64,000 nt of DNA from Agarophyton chilense (GCA_030374765.1 JARGXX010000098.1:434001-498000); one strand, 5' to 3'; positions 20,101 to 32,590 are shown, counted from the first letter of the stretch. A program made the numbers and translations. The notes: generated by a model not told the origin, from the letters alone.

Positions 20101-22726
20101 TTTGGTAGTTTACTGAGTAGAGGGGGGATACTTTCCAGGTGTTTCGTGGATGCGTGGTTTTGGGAGATTTCGTGAGTAAGTTAACGATTCGAGAAGTTGA
20201 AGTTTGAATTATTGATTTTGAAGATTTAAGAAAGTAAAAGCGATGTCGGGTGGCATATACTGGATCCGAGAGGGCTGCAATTTGTTAAGAGGTGGTGTGA
20301 CATCAATGCATGCTGCATCAATCATTTTAAATTCGTAACGACGAAGGGAATCAATGTCAGTATCAGTAGTAAGGCCCTGTACAACTTGGCACGCTTCTCA
20401 ATCGCGTAGGCCTTGTAGATGTGGTGCTCGAGAGAACGCCGAGTTTGATAGAGAGTAAAAGATGGAGTTGGGTGTTGTTTGTTTCAGAGATGCGATTCTC
20501 ATAACAACCGACTAAATGGCGGTCTCCGGGATGGTTCGGGAACAATAAGATAGGTGCGAACCTGATGGACCTTCTTAGAGCAAATTAAGAGAGGCCGTCG
20601 CAGAGCTTTTAAGTCGAAATGGGCTGTCATGGCTTTAGGGAGGCAACGGGAAGGTTCTTTGCTGTTTTTCTACTTTGGCTTGGAGTCGGGTCTGTTCATG
20701 CGGTCCTTCTTTGATTCCCAGCGCGGTGCTTGTTTGCGCAAAACGTGATGTTGCGTCTGTATGCATCGCAGCTTCCGCCTTTGTTGATTGGATCGCGTAT
20801 CTGTTCAGATATTGGGATAGGTCTTGATTCTTCAAATGCCTAGATCCTAAGGTCTGCCGGAGATGTCCTTCGTTTACTCAGTAGGGCGAGCGACTGAGAG
20901 CAGGATTCGCCTGCAAATCTTGTTCTACGTTCACGATGCAAAACAAATGTTCGAAGACTTACTAAGGACGACGATCGGTGTCATGATCGCGCGCAAACCT
21001 GGTTGTGAAGCTCAACGAGCGTCGGAAGAAGACGTTTGGTGATTGGCATTGGAAAGGAGTTGTTCATGCGCTTGGAGTCGTTTGAGTATATTCAAACGAA
21101 ACGAAACCAGTGTTAGTTGGGTACACCTCCAACTGACGCGAGTGTCAGTTGTGTAGGTGGTACATACCTTCTAAGCCACCCGAAGAGAACAGTGGCCAGT
21201 CCCGTTGGCTCGGTGTCGTTGCAATCTTCGTTCCAATTGATTCACTTGCGTGCTTATGAAGACTGTGGAGTTGCGTGGACGTTTGGCGTTCTGATGCCAC
21301 CGAGTAGCGTACCAAGAAAAAAATTATTCTTCGTTACTTGAAATGTTCATTCCTGATTAAAGCCAGAACTTTTTGTGGTGCTTTTAATATAGTTTTTTTA
21401 ATCTTTCGTTTGCCACGAGGTTTCGATTGCCATCTTCATTGTTCCACCAAGAGAGCGCACCAACGAAGAGCTTCATATTTTGGCCGCACCTCAGCCAAAG
21501 GCCTCCCTTTCAGCTCGTAGCCAGAGCCACTCGTTCTCACTTTCGGCCCAGACGCCGAAGAAAGGGTTTTCGAATTCTGAGCGCCAAGCTCGCAAACGCA
21601 GCACGTATGAAGAAGTGAAATAGGGAAGCCTTGTGCTCGACAAGGAAGGAAGATTTCTTCAGCCAAGGAATTGCATATTACCAAGTCGAAGAACGCAACT
21701 TCAATTTCTTTTCTCCTGTGCATACACATTTCCACCGCTGTTCCACTTCAAACCACCAAGTATCCCGTTCATCACTTCTGCTCCCACTCCACTCCTCTCA
21801 TCCATGGTTCCTCTAGCTTTCCAGCGCCAATTGATGAAGCATCGCGTCGCGCAGAGAACAGAAACAAGTGTCAGAAACAAGTGTCGGTCAGTAGAAATGA
21901 TTCGACGCTTGCTTATCGTGACGAAACGCTCCCGTGAAATGGAAAGAGGAACTGAATGTAGTTACTAACAGCACTATTGTGACATTGGTACCTATTTCTT
22001 TTGTTACACTGAATGTTTGAGTGTGTGAAACAAATAAAAATGGTTGAGTTTTTTCAATGGTTTCTTGGCAACCGTTTACTCTATATTTTTGTTTTTTAAA
22101 CAAGTCTGCACCTGTACTTAAGCTAGAAGGTACCTCCGATGATCGAAGACCTAGCGAAAAGAAAAAAACCATATGATGTTTAATGCTCCAGTAAAACTGT
22201 TTTGGTTTAGCTTCTTCCTCATTAACTTTTAAGTTATGGTCCCAGCTCTTATTTCAAGTTTTTCTGACTTCACTAGGCGTCTCTGCTTCTACTTGGATTT
22301 TACGCAGGCTCCATGGAACGACTGTAAATCTGATCAAGTCATTACGCTCGTTCTGCCAAGTTGTGGGAATCATTTCATGATGACCTTTCTACCACTAACA
22401 GTAACAAGAATGCTGTGGATCTTCGTGGCATTATGTTATTTCTGCAATTATATGGTAGAGCCAAAAGATTGTGCCAAAATACCACAAATTATATGGTTAA
22501 AAGCGACACTGAATTCAAATCTGTCGCGGAGGCTATTTCCGAACGAAATTGTTTTTTTTTACTGGGCGCTTCCTGAAAACACAAATAACTCCGCAAAAAT
22601 TGTGCGTATTATTCTACGATGTGTCCTTCATGCCCCACGGAAAACATAAAAGCAGAGCTGTCCCAATTTACACGTGGCCTGCGGGAAGCTCCGTTTTACC
22701 AGCGATATCCGTTGCCCAATGAGCAG
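20101..22726. other. intergenic, no gene recognised
   Basis: About 2.6 kb. The first part, to about 20,840, may still belong to the retroelement on the minus strand, but no motif is legible. A small hairpin lies at 21,130-21,151. The remainder is AT-rich without supported genes. Confidence 0.4.
21130..21151. repeat. short inverted repeat
   Basis: CAACTGAC and GTCAGTTG arms of 8 bp around a 6-nt loop, with weaker complementarity extending outward. No associated gene. Confidence 0.5.
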
Positions 22727-22773
22727 CCCAAACTGCGGGAAGCTCCTTTCCACCACGATTAACATCCCAAACT

Positions 22774-23940
22774 ATGAGAATCCAACAAAAACTATTACTC
22801 CTTCTTGTCCTGCAACTTTCTCAAAATCAGAGAACACTGACATTCCGACGGAGGATAACAAACGCCTCCCAACGCCGTCGTGATCGTCGCATAACTCGGA
22901 TTGCTCTAGAACTACTTTCCTGCTCGGTGTTTGAGATGTTGTATGGATCAGGTGATGATCAGGCTCTTATCACATTCTGTGGTTTCGACCGCAAGAGCAT
23001 TCGCGATCTGATGCCACGGTTTCAGAGTATCTTTGAATTCTACACTACGTATAGCAAAGGCGGTATGATAAAAATGATACCGAAAAAACAGAAAAGACTG
23101 GGAAGACCACGGTCGTTAAATGCTCTTCAGTGCCTCGCTTTAAATCGCACCTGGTACCGTACCCGAGGTTCTGAGATAATGCTCTGTACGCTATTTGGAC
23201 TTACAGCTTCCGTAACCAGCCTTTTTATTGGTTTTGGTCGCCGTATCCTGCTTAAGAGTCTCGCTGTCGACCCCAGTGCGGTAATACGCATGCCAACTGA
23301 TGAAGAAATCAAATCTTTTCAAGAAGTTTTCACAGCAAAGTACTCCTTGTTGAAGGATGCATATGCTGTTGCGGATGGTTTAAAAGTCTATTTCCAATAA
23401 TCCGGTGATAACGTCATACAAAATATGTTGTACAGTGGTTGGAAGCATGATCACTACGTAGGAAATAATTTTTTCTTTGCTCCCGGTTGAGTTGTTATAG
23501 CGTGCTCTATACATGCCCCTGGTTCAATGCACGATTCTGCTATATCTGAATGGGGATCTGTTTATAAAAAGCTGGAGGAAAGAACTGGAGGAACCTATGT
23601 TGTCAATTCTGCTTTTTCAAGAGCACATTATCCATTCCTTATCAAGTCGGCTCAGGACGTTCCATTGACCAATGTTTATGATGAAATAATAAAAGCCAGA
23701 CAAGCAACTTCTGCTTCCCAGGCATCGGAGTGGGGAATGAGGGCCTTTCAAGGATCATTTCCTAAACTAAAGGACAGGGTGGTTTATTAAGAAAGATTGG
23801 AACGAAGATTAATCATCAACTTGGTCGTTTACTTGTTCAATTACAGATCGAGGATGGTTGGAATCAACCAGATCCTTTCCACAAACATGTCACATTTGAG
23901 TGTGGAGGCGAATGTATTTCCCCTGACTATGGAGTGCTAG
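22774..23940 (+). pseudogene. Harbinger transposase (HARBI1-like), three nonsense codons
   Basis: One frame from ATG 22774 to TAG 23938 with stops at 23398 (TAA), 23488 (TGA) and 23788 (TAA), and no frameshift. It matches the DDE_Tnp_4 endonuclease: AYAVADGLKVYF holds the first catalytic Asp, YSGWKHDHYV is the usual Y-N-G-W motif, PGSMHDSAIS holds the second Asp, and SQASEWGMRAFQGSFPKLKDR carries the Glu. The segment normally reading V-D-S-A-F appears as VVNSAFS, an Asp to Asn change. The N-terminal half contains a basic stretch and a helix-turn-helix-like region (KRLGRPRSLNALQCLAL). It would cut and paste the element in the nucleus; it is certainly inactive. Confidence 0.8.
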
Positions 23941-23988
23941 CTGTAATAAATTGGAGTGAAAACTATACCTTTTTTCCGAAGCTTTGGT

Positions 23989-25136
23989 TTACTTTGGACT
24001 GCGAGGCGTCCCATTTGTTCCTGCACCATTGGCCACCAACAGCATCATCATTTGCATGAAGTTTTCTCTACTAGCACGTTCGTCCGCCCTGCGCAACTTT
24101 TCCTCCTCTATTTGTTGTTTCCTAAATTCCCTCTCGTCGACTCTCATCTCATCCCTGCGTTCTCATTGTTCTATTCTTTCCCTTTCCATCCGTTCCCTGT
24201 CTTCCTCCCGACGCTCTCTCTCCTGCACAATAGACGTCTAAAAAATCTCCATTAAGTCTCCTATCCCATCGTCGGACCGCCTCCTTTACAAAGTCTTCCT
24301 GAAAAGGGGTAAACAAGGTGATATAACCGAACCTGACCCTGAACTATTATTCGCAGTATCGTTCTTGCCACCTTCATCTCCCTCTTCCCATTCTCCGCCA
24401 AAATCATCTTCTCCATCCTCCGTAAAAAATATTTCCCCGAAATCACCATCATCCCCTTCCCCCAAGTCTACGCGCTCCGTTATAAGCTCTCTAATGCGCT
24501 TCGAGCGCAAAAAGTTTGGGGAGATTCTAGGGTCCCCTGTTGGCGTTCGACTGCGGTACAGTAAGGCAAATTTCCTTCGCAGAGAGTCCGGTGTTCTCTT
24601 CTCATCCGGAAAACGGGTGCTGTGAAGCTGCTCTATTGGCTCCCATTCTTCCTGGCAAGCCGGAACTGCCTCCTCTATTGCCTAAAGAAGGCACTCCACC
24701 TCAGCATCTGTAATTGTTGCCCCACGACCTCCGACAGCTTTTGTGTTCCTTCTTGCTCTACCACCGCCTCTAGATCTTCCACTACTCCCAAGCCGACCTC
24801 TATTGTTACTGCTCCCTCGCGGAGATGATCTGCTCCCCCCACTTTGATGCTCGCCACCGCGAACCCGGCCCTGACCAATTCTGCTCTCATGTTCCACGGT
24901 TCTGTTTCGGCTACTTTCGTTGGCTGTGCCGCGATTTTGCCCTTGCAGAACCCCCGGGAGTCCCGGAAGTTGATTTGCTGCAAGCTGCGTTTGCTCAACT
25001 GGTTGTTGTGGCCAAAGGGCAGCGCTCCCACACTCGTACCGTGGGTGGGGGGGGGGGGGGGGGGGGGGGGGGGTCGATTTGCGCTGGGCGGGATGCTGGG
25101 TATGGTTTGATTGTCACTGTGAGCTGCAGTTGCCAT
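23989..25136 (-). pseudogene. Myb/SANT-like partner protein of the Harbinger element
   Basis: Starts MATAAHSDNQTIPS, runs through a proline tract encoded by a 27-base homopolymer, then a Gly/Arg-rich region and a Myb/SANT-like domain: ATITDAEVECLL, then EEWEPIEQLHSTRF, DSLRRKFALLY and RTPTGDPRISP. These follow the pattern of Harbinger Myb-like proteins (W, R-x-x-K-F, TGDP). An acidic stretch and a coiled coil of about 60 charged residues (RREEDRERMERERIE, FRKQQIEEEKLRRADE) finish the protein. Four in-frame stops interrupt the Myb-to-coil portion (LL*AIEE, TL*RRR, IF*TSI, EQ*ERR). The N-terminal methionine frame and the Myb frame differ by one base at the homopolymer. Family role: binding the termini and recruiting the transposase to the nucleus. 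Confidence 0.7.
25047..25073. repeat. G27 homopolymer
   Basis: Twenty-seven consecutive G on the plus strand, encoding proline on the minus strand in the Myb-like gene. The length is likely unstable in cells and unreliable in sequencing, and it decides whether the N-terminus is in frame. Confidence 0.9.
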
Positions 25137-25199
25137 TGTGAGTTGTGGTATGTGCTTCTGGGTTGTGCAAGGTGCTCGTAGGCTGTGGCAGTTTGGGTT

Positions 25200-26330
25200 G
25201 AGCTAGAGCGGGAGTGGTGGTGGGGTAGGGCGGTCGTAGAATATTGGCTGGAGGTTATGGTGGGTGGTGAAACCGTACCATGTGACGTTGTGTTGGCGAA
25301 GTGGGTGGATTTTTCTGCGCTGAGCAGGTGCGGGTGTGTGGGCTTGCCGTAGAGGTCGGGGTTGGGAGGTAACGGTGGTTGGGGAGCTCGTTGTCGGGAA
25401 GTAGCGGTTGGGGAGATGCATAGTTAGAGTAAGTCACTTCGGGCGCCTGCGGTGTGAATGGTAAAGTAAGGTGGGTGTGCGTGGAGGTGCGGCAGAACTG
25501 AAAAAGAGAGGTGCGCCAGTGAGGCGGGATGCGGAAAGTGGATTGCGGCAGAAGGGAGAAGGGTCTGAGGTGGAACGGGGAAGGGGGAGTGCGGCAGAAG
25601 GGAGAAGGGGGTGCGGCAGTTTGACGGTGTAGCGGAAAGAAAAATGGGCTTTGCTTTGGAAGTGTGAAGGCGCCCTGCGGCGGCGCAGAAGTCCGGCAGT
25701 ACGAAGATGTGGCAGTACACAGCAACGGAGACGGGGGTGTGTGGCGGTGCAGTGCAATTGAAAACTAAGGGTGCGGCGGCATGGAGGAACAGAGAAGGAG
25801 GGTACAACGGGTTGGCGGAAGAGAAAAGCGCAGGGCTGAGGTGCACTAGAAGCGAAAAATGGCGTTGTGACGATGGCGGCGGAAGGGAAAAGGGAAGGTG
25901 CAGCGGTGCACTGAAAGGGAGAAGAACGATGGAGTGGCGAGGGGTTGAGAAGCAAGATACAAACAGGGTGCGACCGCGCCCTGGAAGGAAAGGGGCGGTG
26001 TGGCGATGCGAAGGAGGGAAGAAGTGAAAGTGCGCCGGTGCGTCAAAACGGAAAAATATGATGCAGAGGTACGCAGGTGCGCAGGTGAAGGGGGAGACGG
26101 GGCGGTGCGGAAATGCGAAGGGAGGAAGAAGAGAATTTGCGGCGGTGCGGCAAAAGGTAGAAGAAGGAGACCTCGGTTGGGCGGTTTGACCGAAGAGGAA
26201 GGTTGGGTGTGGTGGTGCGGTGCAGCGGTGCGGCAGTGCGACGGGGTGGGTTGGGGCGGCGGTTTAGGGAGCGGCGTTTGTGGGGTGGATTTTTGAGGGA
26301 GCTGACCGGAACTCTCAGGTTGTCTACGCA
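25200..26330. repeat. purine-skewed degenerate repeat tract
   Basis: For 1.1 kb the plus strand is dominated by G and A, built from loosely repeated words such as GTGCGGCAG, GAAGGGAGAAGG and GCGGTGCGG. The open frames here on both strands (Pro/Ser/His-rich on minus, Gly/Arg-rich on plus) are artefacts of that composition. It resembles an eroded minisatellite and could form triplex or G-quadruplex structures. Confidence 0.65.
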
Positions 26331-28822
26331 CAAATGTAACCTAGTTCGTGCAACGGGCTCGAGAAAAGGAGGTTGATACGCGTTCACAGTCATCAAGACT
26401 GCACTGATTTGGATTGTTTTCGTGTGTGCAAATTTTGGGTTTTTGTGTTTTCAAGCAGCGCCCAGTAGTGTAGTGCATGCTGTTTTTCTGGACCTTTTTT
26501 ATACCAAACAAAATTTCGCCGATTCGTTTCGAAATTTAGAGCAATGAGTGGAAATGCAAATAGAAGATTTCAATTGTGATTTTTGCCAATGATGAAATTC
26601 TGCCTGATTCTTTTGTTGCGTTTATGTTGATGGCGAATGCTACCATCAACGGTAATAAGAGAGTTTCAATTCTTTGCAGCGGCTTAACCAAAGAATACTA
26701 GTGCAGATTCATCGTCTGATACCTCTCAATTCCTGAAATCCCTAACCTGCGAAGTTGTCTCTCATTTTTTAACGTCAGTGCTACAAGTACTTACGTATTG
26801 CCGAAACTGTAAAGGGTTTCTTTATTTCGTTTATTTTGGCTATCGTGCTCTACAACCCGCTTGACGTACTGCGTGACCCCTTCCCATTTTTCTCACTCTC
26901 GCGGCTGACTAATCCTCACGCACCAATAACATTAGACCGACTCCTTCCACTCCACTTTCCCCGCTTATCGCGCCAGTCTGCCTCGGGTTTACAACCTGAC
27001 ATTGTCGTGCATTCTCGAAGAGGCTCCGTTGCTGTGTTATTCTCCAGAAGGGAAGATGCAGAACGTTTTTGTGTTGTTCGTCTCCGGTCCTTGCACTACA
27101 GGTGGAGCCAATCATGCTCCTCTAAAACCTTTATGATTTGGCAGGGCACCTGCCCCACACTTTTCCCTCAGTCAAAGTTGACAAAAAGTGGGATCCTGTC
27201 TTGCTTTGGGGAAGTTTCTGAAACCAAATAACTGTGCTATCGTCAAGTCTTTCTTTTAATCACTTTTTTATCGTGAACATACGGCAAAACTAAGAAAAAA
27301 GATTTCAGTCGGGAGACCAATAAGATGTACAATCAGCTAGAGGGTCTGCTGTCGTTTTTTCTAGGGACCACGCCAGGGGTCATACGTAAAAGGTAGACGT
27401 AACAAAACTTGATGGTAGCAGGGCACCGTGAAAACCCGCATAGGCAAACTGCGGAGCAACTAGTTTCTACCGTGTTATTAATCGGTGGTAGGTGTCGACG
27501 TGCGGTAAACATTATACAGTAGTTGAGTAACAGTTTACCAAACGGTGTAGTTGTAGCCTACGTAGGACTTGTCTTTATCAGAATAAGGCGGGGGGGTTTT
27601 AGTTCTCTATATGCAGTGGACTGCACTCTCTAGATCACACGGGAGATGCTAGCAAGGCAGAGTATCTGGCCTAGCCTTAATGACCTGGCCATCACAAGAT
27701 ACAGCGCGAGTTCCTCACTCTACTATTGTACTAAATTATAGTATTATTATATTAACAATCAGTTCACCAGAAATATATCTCAACACTGACACGTGGCTGT
27801 CAACACCTAACAAGTAAATCGCCGGCAGATCTGTGTCCGATTGTCCCCCGCACCCTTACGTCGAGAACCTCAAAGGCAACATTCTTTGCAATTATATGAC
27901 AAACTTTTTAATTAAAAAAGCGAACAATTGAAATATACCAGAGATAATCATGCTATTTTGTCTACCAACTATGAGGCAATGCCTTGAGACGGGAAACACC
28001 ATGAAGACGTTTAGGATCTTACTTTTACCACGCGAACTCAGTGGAAGAGCCTTTTCATGGATAAAAATCGGTGTCGGGTATAAGACCGAAACCAGCTTCT
28101 CGCGGCCAGCGCAGGAAGGTAGGGTAGATTGGCTATCGGTAACATCGGTGTGATTTTATCCTTACAAGAGGTACTGACTCCAATGAGAGGAACGCGCGGG
28201 GGTGCCGGTGCTAGCCACCACTCGCAAGATACAACCCCTACAAGAAAAAGAAGAATGGAAAAAAAAACGAGATATTTTTAGAGGAAGGAGTAAGTATGAC
28301 CAAACCAGGAATAATATTTATACAAGGCATTACAATATTTGTTGATAAAAAACTTATAATAATGGGTCTCTTTGGATGTCCGAGATAGATAGAACCCTCT
28401 TGGGCAACGGTAAACCCCTCCTGAAAGAAGTAGAATACTCAGCGAAGGCGATGAGGTCCAGAGCCAGAACCTTAGTTGGGCGAGCTTTACTGGGCGCGAC
28501 GGCAAAGTCGCGGGGGCGCTAAGATTTATCGTTCGCAACATAAAATTATTAAACTTAATTGATATTAGTCATAGTACATTGGCAACCTCCATCAATTCTG
28601 GCGTTTCCCATGTGTCCAATTCAATGAGGTAAATGCCAACGCTATGCAAGTATATCCTCTGCACCAGAACCTTTCGAAAAATAACCATGTCGCAATATTT
28701 TTCCTTTAAGAGCGTGGTATTTGACTTACACTACCAATTGAACAAGTATATTCAATTCATAGATGTCGCCGAAAAAGCATACTTTTTTGCATTGAAATTT
28801 ATTGTTATCATGTACCAACAAT
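26331..28822. other. intergenic, no gene recognised
   Basis: AT-rich sequence with scattered short frames. Nothing with motifs or coding bias was found on either strand. It ends at the TGAGC target site of the first Ty3/gypsy element. Confidence 0.4.
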
Positions 28823-28827
28823 TGAGC

Positions 28828-29261
28828 GGTAGTAAAGTGAGCTACACCGATGAGGTAGTTATGCTACCTGGTGGACCTGGATGGTTGCCGGTATGGGCCG
28901 TGTACTACAGTGGTTAAGATAGCAACTAGCTTAGCTTTTCGCTAATTTAGTATTATTTAGATAAGATTAAATAGATAGGGAGGGACACCTCAAGTTCACC
29001 TCCACGTGGCCAAGTGGCAAGAAGCACCATCCTAGGTTGGGTGGCTGGTGAGATATATATCTTTGTCAAGCCTGGCCACCCCTGTCACTACTGTAGAGAC
29101 AAGCACCTATGAGACTACTCTTACCTCTTTTTGGTTTTTACAGCCGACCATAAAGGTAAGCCTAGTGCTCTTACGGGTTTCCGGACCCGCGTGCGTTGTG
29201 CATCCCCGTCTTCCACCGTGGTGTCGGTAAGCCTGCCGTTCCTGTTGCAGATTTCATTGGC
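28828..29261 (+). repeat. 5' LTR of element A, left part
   Basis: Aligns with the start of the 3' LTR at 42,363: both contain AGTGAGCTACACCGATGAG, the TGGATGGTTGCCGG segment and the CCATAAAGGTAAGCCTA segment. The usual TG start has become GG here. Interrupted by the nested element. Confidence 0.8.
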
Positions 29262-29265
29262 TGCT

Positions 29266-29489
29266 TGTGCTGACCGGAGGGTCAGTAGAGAAAATGTTCG
29301 ATGCCTTGGTTTACTAAAGCAGGCCAGTTTTTCGCGCCTTAAGTACTGAATCCGACTCCATAGTGGAGAAGGACTTAATTAGCTACCGCTACCCAGACAT
29401 TGGTTGCATGCTACCTAGCATAGTTGTTGCGTGGGCTGTTGACTAAAAACGGAATCGGATCCTTTTTGGGGATTACGCGTGTGTTCGAG
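29266..29489 (-). repeat. 3' LTR of nested element B
   Basis: Direct repeat of 34340-34565. Shared landmarks are TCAGTAGAGAAAA, CCTTAAGTACTGAATCCGAC and TTGCATGCTACCTAGC. Confidence 0.75.
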
Positions 29490-29702
29490 TTCGTCACAGT
29501 CTCCTCTTTTCAAGAGGAAGTTCTATTCGAGCATTTGCAATAAATCTGCCTGATCGTGCTTCCGCTCAAGCAGACGGCGAAACATTACGGGAACATCCTC
29601 GGCGATTCTTTCGATACGCTCCACAGTGTCTTCGTTGTGCGACAACTCTTTTCACCGCACGTGGGCTTTCAATCCATCTGTAGTTTCTACCAGCTTCATT
29701 AA

Positions 29703-30600
29703 TCACGAGACAGGAATTCCCGTTTTTGATGTCAAGACATGACACGTAATACAATCTCGGTCAAGAGAGCTGTCGCGGTAGAACTTTAGTTTGCTTCCAC
29801 TTTCTTCTTCTGTAGAACCATTTCGTAAATCCTCGACTTGAAACACATAGTCGAATGAAATTCGCACTATCCTTCTCGGTCCTCTCCATCGCAAAGCCAG
29901 TTTTTCACCGGCATAAAAATCTTCCCGTGTGACCAGAACATAGTCGCCTTCGAAAAAGTTGGACAAAATTCTTCGAGATTCTTTCTGACGAGATACAGCT
30001 CTGTTCTTAAACAAAGTTTGTTGCACGAGTAGATGCAGTTCGGCGACATATTGCTTCAGCTGTTTAACATTCAATGAACGTTCCAGGACGGCCTTCTTGA
30101 CAGTTACAGACTTTAACGACATAGTTCGGAGTATAGTTCGAAGCGGTGGTGTCGGATCCATGTCCAGAAAGGCAGCAACAGGGGCAATTTTACCACGGGG
30201 CGGGGATACTGTATTGTTCAGAGGGCTTTGTACAATCGAGAGAAGACCAGTCCATTCTTTAAAATCCATCTGCAGTTCCGAAGTCAGAGCTCGGAAGCTT
30301 CTCAACACTTTCTTTCCAAGACGTTCTACTGTGCCATTGCTCCAAGGCGTGCATGGCAACGTGAAATGGTGGGTAACTCGCAAAGATTTGGACAGCAGTC
30401 GGAGGGTTTCGTTGCGGAAATGTGTCGGTCCATCGGACATAAGACTTTATGGAACTGCAAAAGCCGCATACCAGTCGATGAGTGTGTTAGCTGCTTTTTC
30501 CGCTGAGGTGTTTGGGAACACAAGCAGCCACATGTAGTCTGAATGGTCTTCACGGAGCATGAGGATATACTTCTCTCCAGTCCGGCTTGGACTGATCTCC
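29703..30600 (-). pseudogene. integrase of element B
   Basis: The C-terminal half of the catalytic core is legible: SDGPTHFRN carries the second Asp and WSNGTVERLGKK the Glu, exactly 35 residues apart (DD35E). It is followed by SPPRGKIAPVAAF and a chromodomain-like tail (FFEGDYVLVTREDF, LRWRGPRRIVRI). The upstream core lies in another frame between about 30,440 and 30,850. It would insert the cDNA into the genome; frameshifts inactivate it. Confidence 0.7.
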
Positions 30601-30617
30601 AGGTAGTCAAACTGGAG

Positions 30618-31752
30618 TTAGGCATTCGGAGCGCTTCCGTGCACTGCTGTTCCAAAAGGTCGGGGTACTTTGTCGCCACCGAGAGTAGAGATAAAGTGTA
30701 TGCAGGCGCGGACAAATACCCTGACATCGTTCTCCAAAGTTTTCCAGAAGAAAAAATTACGGGGAGTTTTAATCGTAGCATCTTGCCCACGATACCCTGT
30801 TCCGCCAGTTTGTGCACTAATACATAGTCGAAGTTCCAGATCATCTGCTGCATCAGGGATCCAAATGGACTTCACTGTGTTCTTCCAGATACCCTCATCT
30901 TTGTTCACGTTGTGCGGTCTGTTGTCCTGATTGTCTTCCTGGGACGACCATATTTCCTTTAGAGAAGGCCACAAAACCTGTTCATCTGAGGTTCAAGGGA
31001 GCGCTGGGACTTTTATAAGTCTCCAAACTACAGGGGGTGCGCCCCAGTGAGTGAGCATATCCGCCCACAGATTATTAGTGCATTTAATATGATAGCCCGT
31101 GTAGTTGTACGCGCTGATTTTTACTGCCCACAACAACATTTTCCTCACCGCTGGAAAACTCAAGTCCAAAATGAGTGATAATGGGTCAAAGAGAAATATC
31201 AGCTTGTTGTGGTCTGTGTACAAATCGAAACCAACCGATTTAGCCACTATCTACTGCATTCGCTCAAGCGTAGCAAGAATGGAAAAGGCCACTTTTTCCT
31301 GTATAGACCACCTAAGCTTTGTTCCGTTGAACAATGCAGAGCATAAAAGCCACAGGACTGTGACGTTGCTCTTCATGCGGTTTGCAAAGGTCTACAGTAG
31401 GTGTTTGGGTGATCATGCCGGACCATATGGTTTGGGAAGCGTCAGTGTACACACAGAGACGTTGGTTGTCATCACAATTAGCGAGAGTGATCAGATTGGC
31501 AAGGGCATGTTTGCAATCTGAGAAAGCTTTGCTTTCCACTTTAGTCCAATTGAGACCAGTCAGGTGTACTTTAGCCACTGCTGTCTTGGTTCTTTTCCCT
31601 GATCGCTCATATACGCGCTCCAAGAAGTCATGAAGGGGTGAAATGAGGTTAGAAAAGTCTGGTATACCCATGTTGACCCACTCCATGGCGCAAAAGAACT
31701 GTTGTAGGTGCGCTCCATTGGCTAGAATCTCCATATGCAGGAGACCGTTCAT
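30618..31752 (-). pseudogene. RNase H and linker region of element B
   Basis: Several overlapping minus-strand frames carry pol fragments. The block at 31,752-31,312 includes NWTKVESKAFSDCKHALANL and LCVYTDASQTIWSGMI, the start of a Ty3-type RNase H (T-D-A-S). The block at 31,247-30,993 has VGFDLYTDHNKLIFLFDP, the D-H-x-x-L RNase H motif. The frame changes make this a pseudogene. It would degrade RNA in the RNA-DNA hybrid. Confidence 0.6.
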
Positions 31753-32460
31753 TTGTCGAGTGTCATACCGTACTCTTTCCTCGCTGATGATTCTTCCACA
31801 CCACCTGATTGAAGTTGCGAACAGTATGCACTTCTCGGGGTGGAGGCGGATATAGTACTTGGTACAGAGAGTGAAGAGCTTCCGAATTCCTTACAGTAGT
31901 TCTCTGACGCTTCCAGCATGCCATAGGATGTCATCCAACCAGTAAAGTAAAAAGTTCCGCAGGTCTTTGGGGAAAATCTTGGCGAACACGGACTGCAAAT
32001 GCGTCGTCGCCTTGGTCGTTCCATGTAGCACAAGGGTGGGGGAGAATATTCCGTCGGGGTTATAAACTACTGCAATTCTTGAGAGTCTTTGTGCAACGGA
32101 AACTGCCGGTAGCCATGGGAAAGATCAAATATGGCAAAATACTGGGAGGCGGAGAGCTTCTCGAGTTCGTGTTCAATATTCGGCATCGGATATGGGTGGC
32201 GTACTGTGAAATTGTTGACGGGACGGAGGTCTACCGTAAATCTGAAACGTGTCGGTCCTGGTTTCGGAACGATAAGTGGGGCGCTCGCCCAAGCAGTAGT
32301 AGGGTTTGGGTACGCCAGGCCAGCGTTGACCAGAGCTGAGTCAAAGCGTTCAAGGAATTTTCGCTGTTCGCGTGAGTAGCTACGCAGTTTAAGTTTTACC
32401 GGCTTGGCATCTGCCACTATCTTGATTTCCAACGGGGGGATATAGCAGGAGTCTCTGCAG
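31753..32460 (-). pseudogene. reverse transcriptase of element B
   Basis: The block 32,432-32,067 holds APLIVPKPGPTRFRFTVDLR and the motif A segment YFAIFDLSHGYRQFPL. The catalytic Y-x-DD motif (LLYWLDDILWHAG) lies in another frame near 31,940. It would copy the element RNA; broken by frameshifts. Confidence 0.7.
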
Positions 32461-32590
32461 AGAGAGAGATGCGAAAAAAGTTCTTGTGTTCCTGGACAAT
32501 CTGTCTGAGAGTTTCGGAGTCTTTTTTGCCCATTCCGTTCCTTATGGCGTCGTTGATTAGCTTCTAAGTTGCTTTCTCAATCGTGCTGCA

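Larger units (their letters stand above)
22727..25197. mobile_element. PIF/Harbinger-type DNA transposon, inactive
   Basis: Two convergent genes 48 bp apart, a DDE_Tnp_4/HARBI1-like transposase and a Myb/SANT-like DNA-binding protein, are the standard pair of PIF/Harbinger elements. A possible terminal inverted repeat CCCAAACTGC (22727-22736) and GCAGTTTGGG (25188-25197) encloses both, but it is only 10 bp and the target duplication is unclear, so the ends are provisional. Both genes are broken. Confidence 0.65.

Noticed and set aside
25255..26396. Several Pro/Ser/His-rich minus-strand frames up to 173 codons
   Set aside because: Produced by the purine-skewed repeat; no motif, and all three frames look alike.
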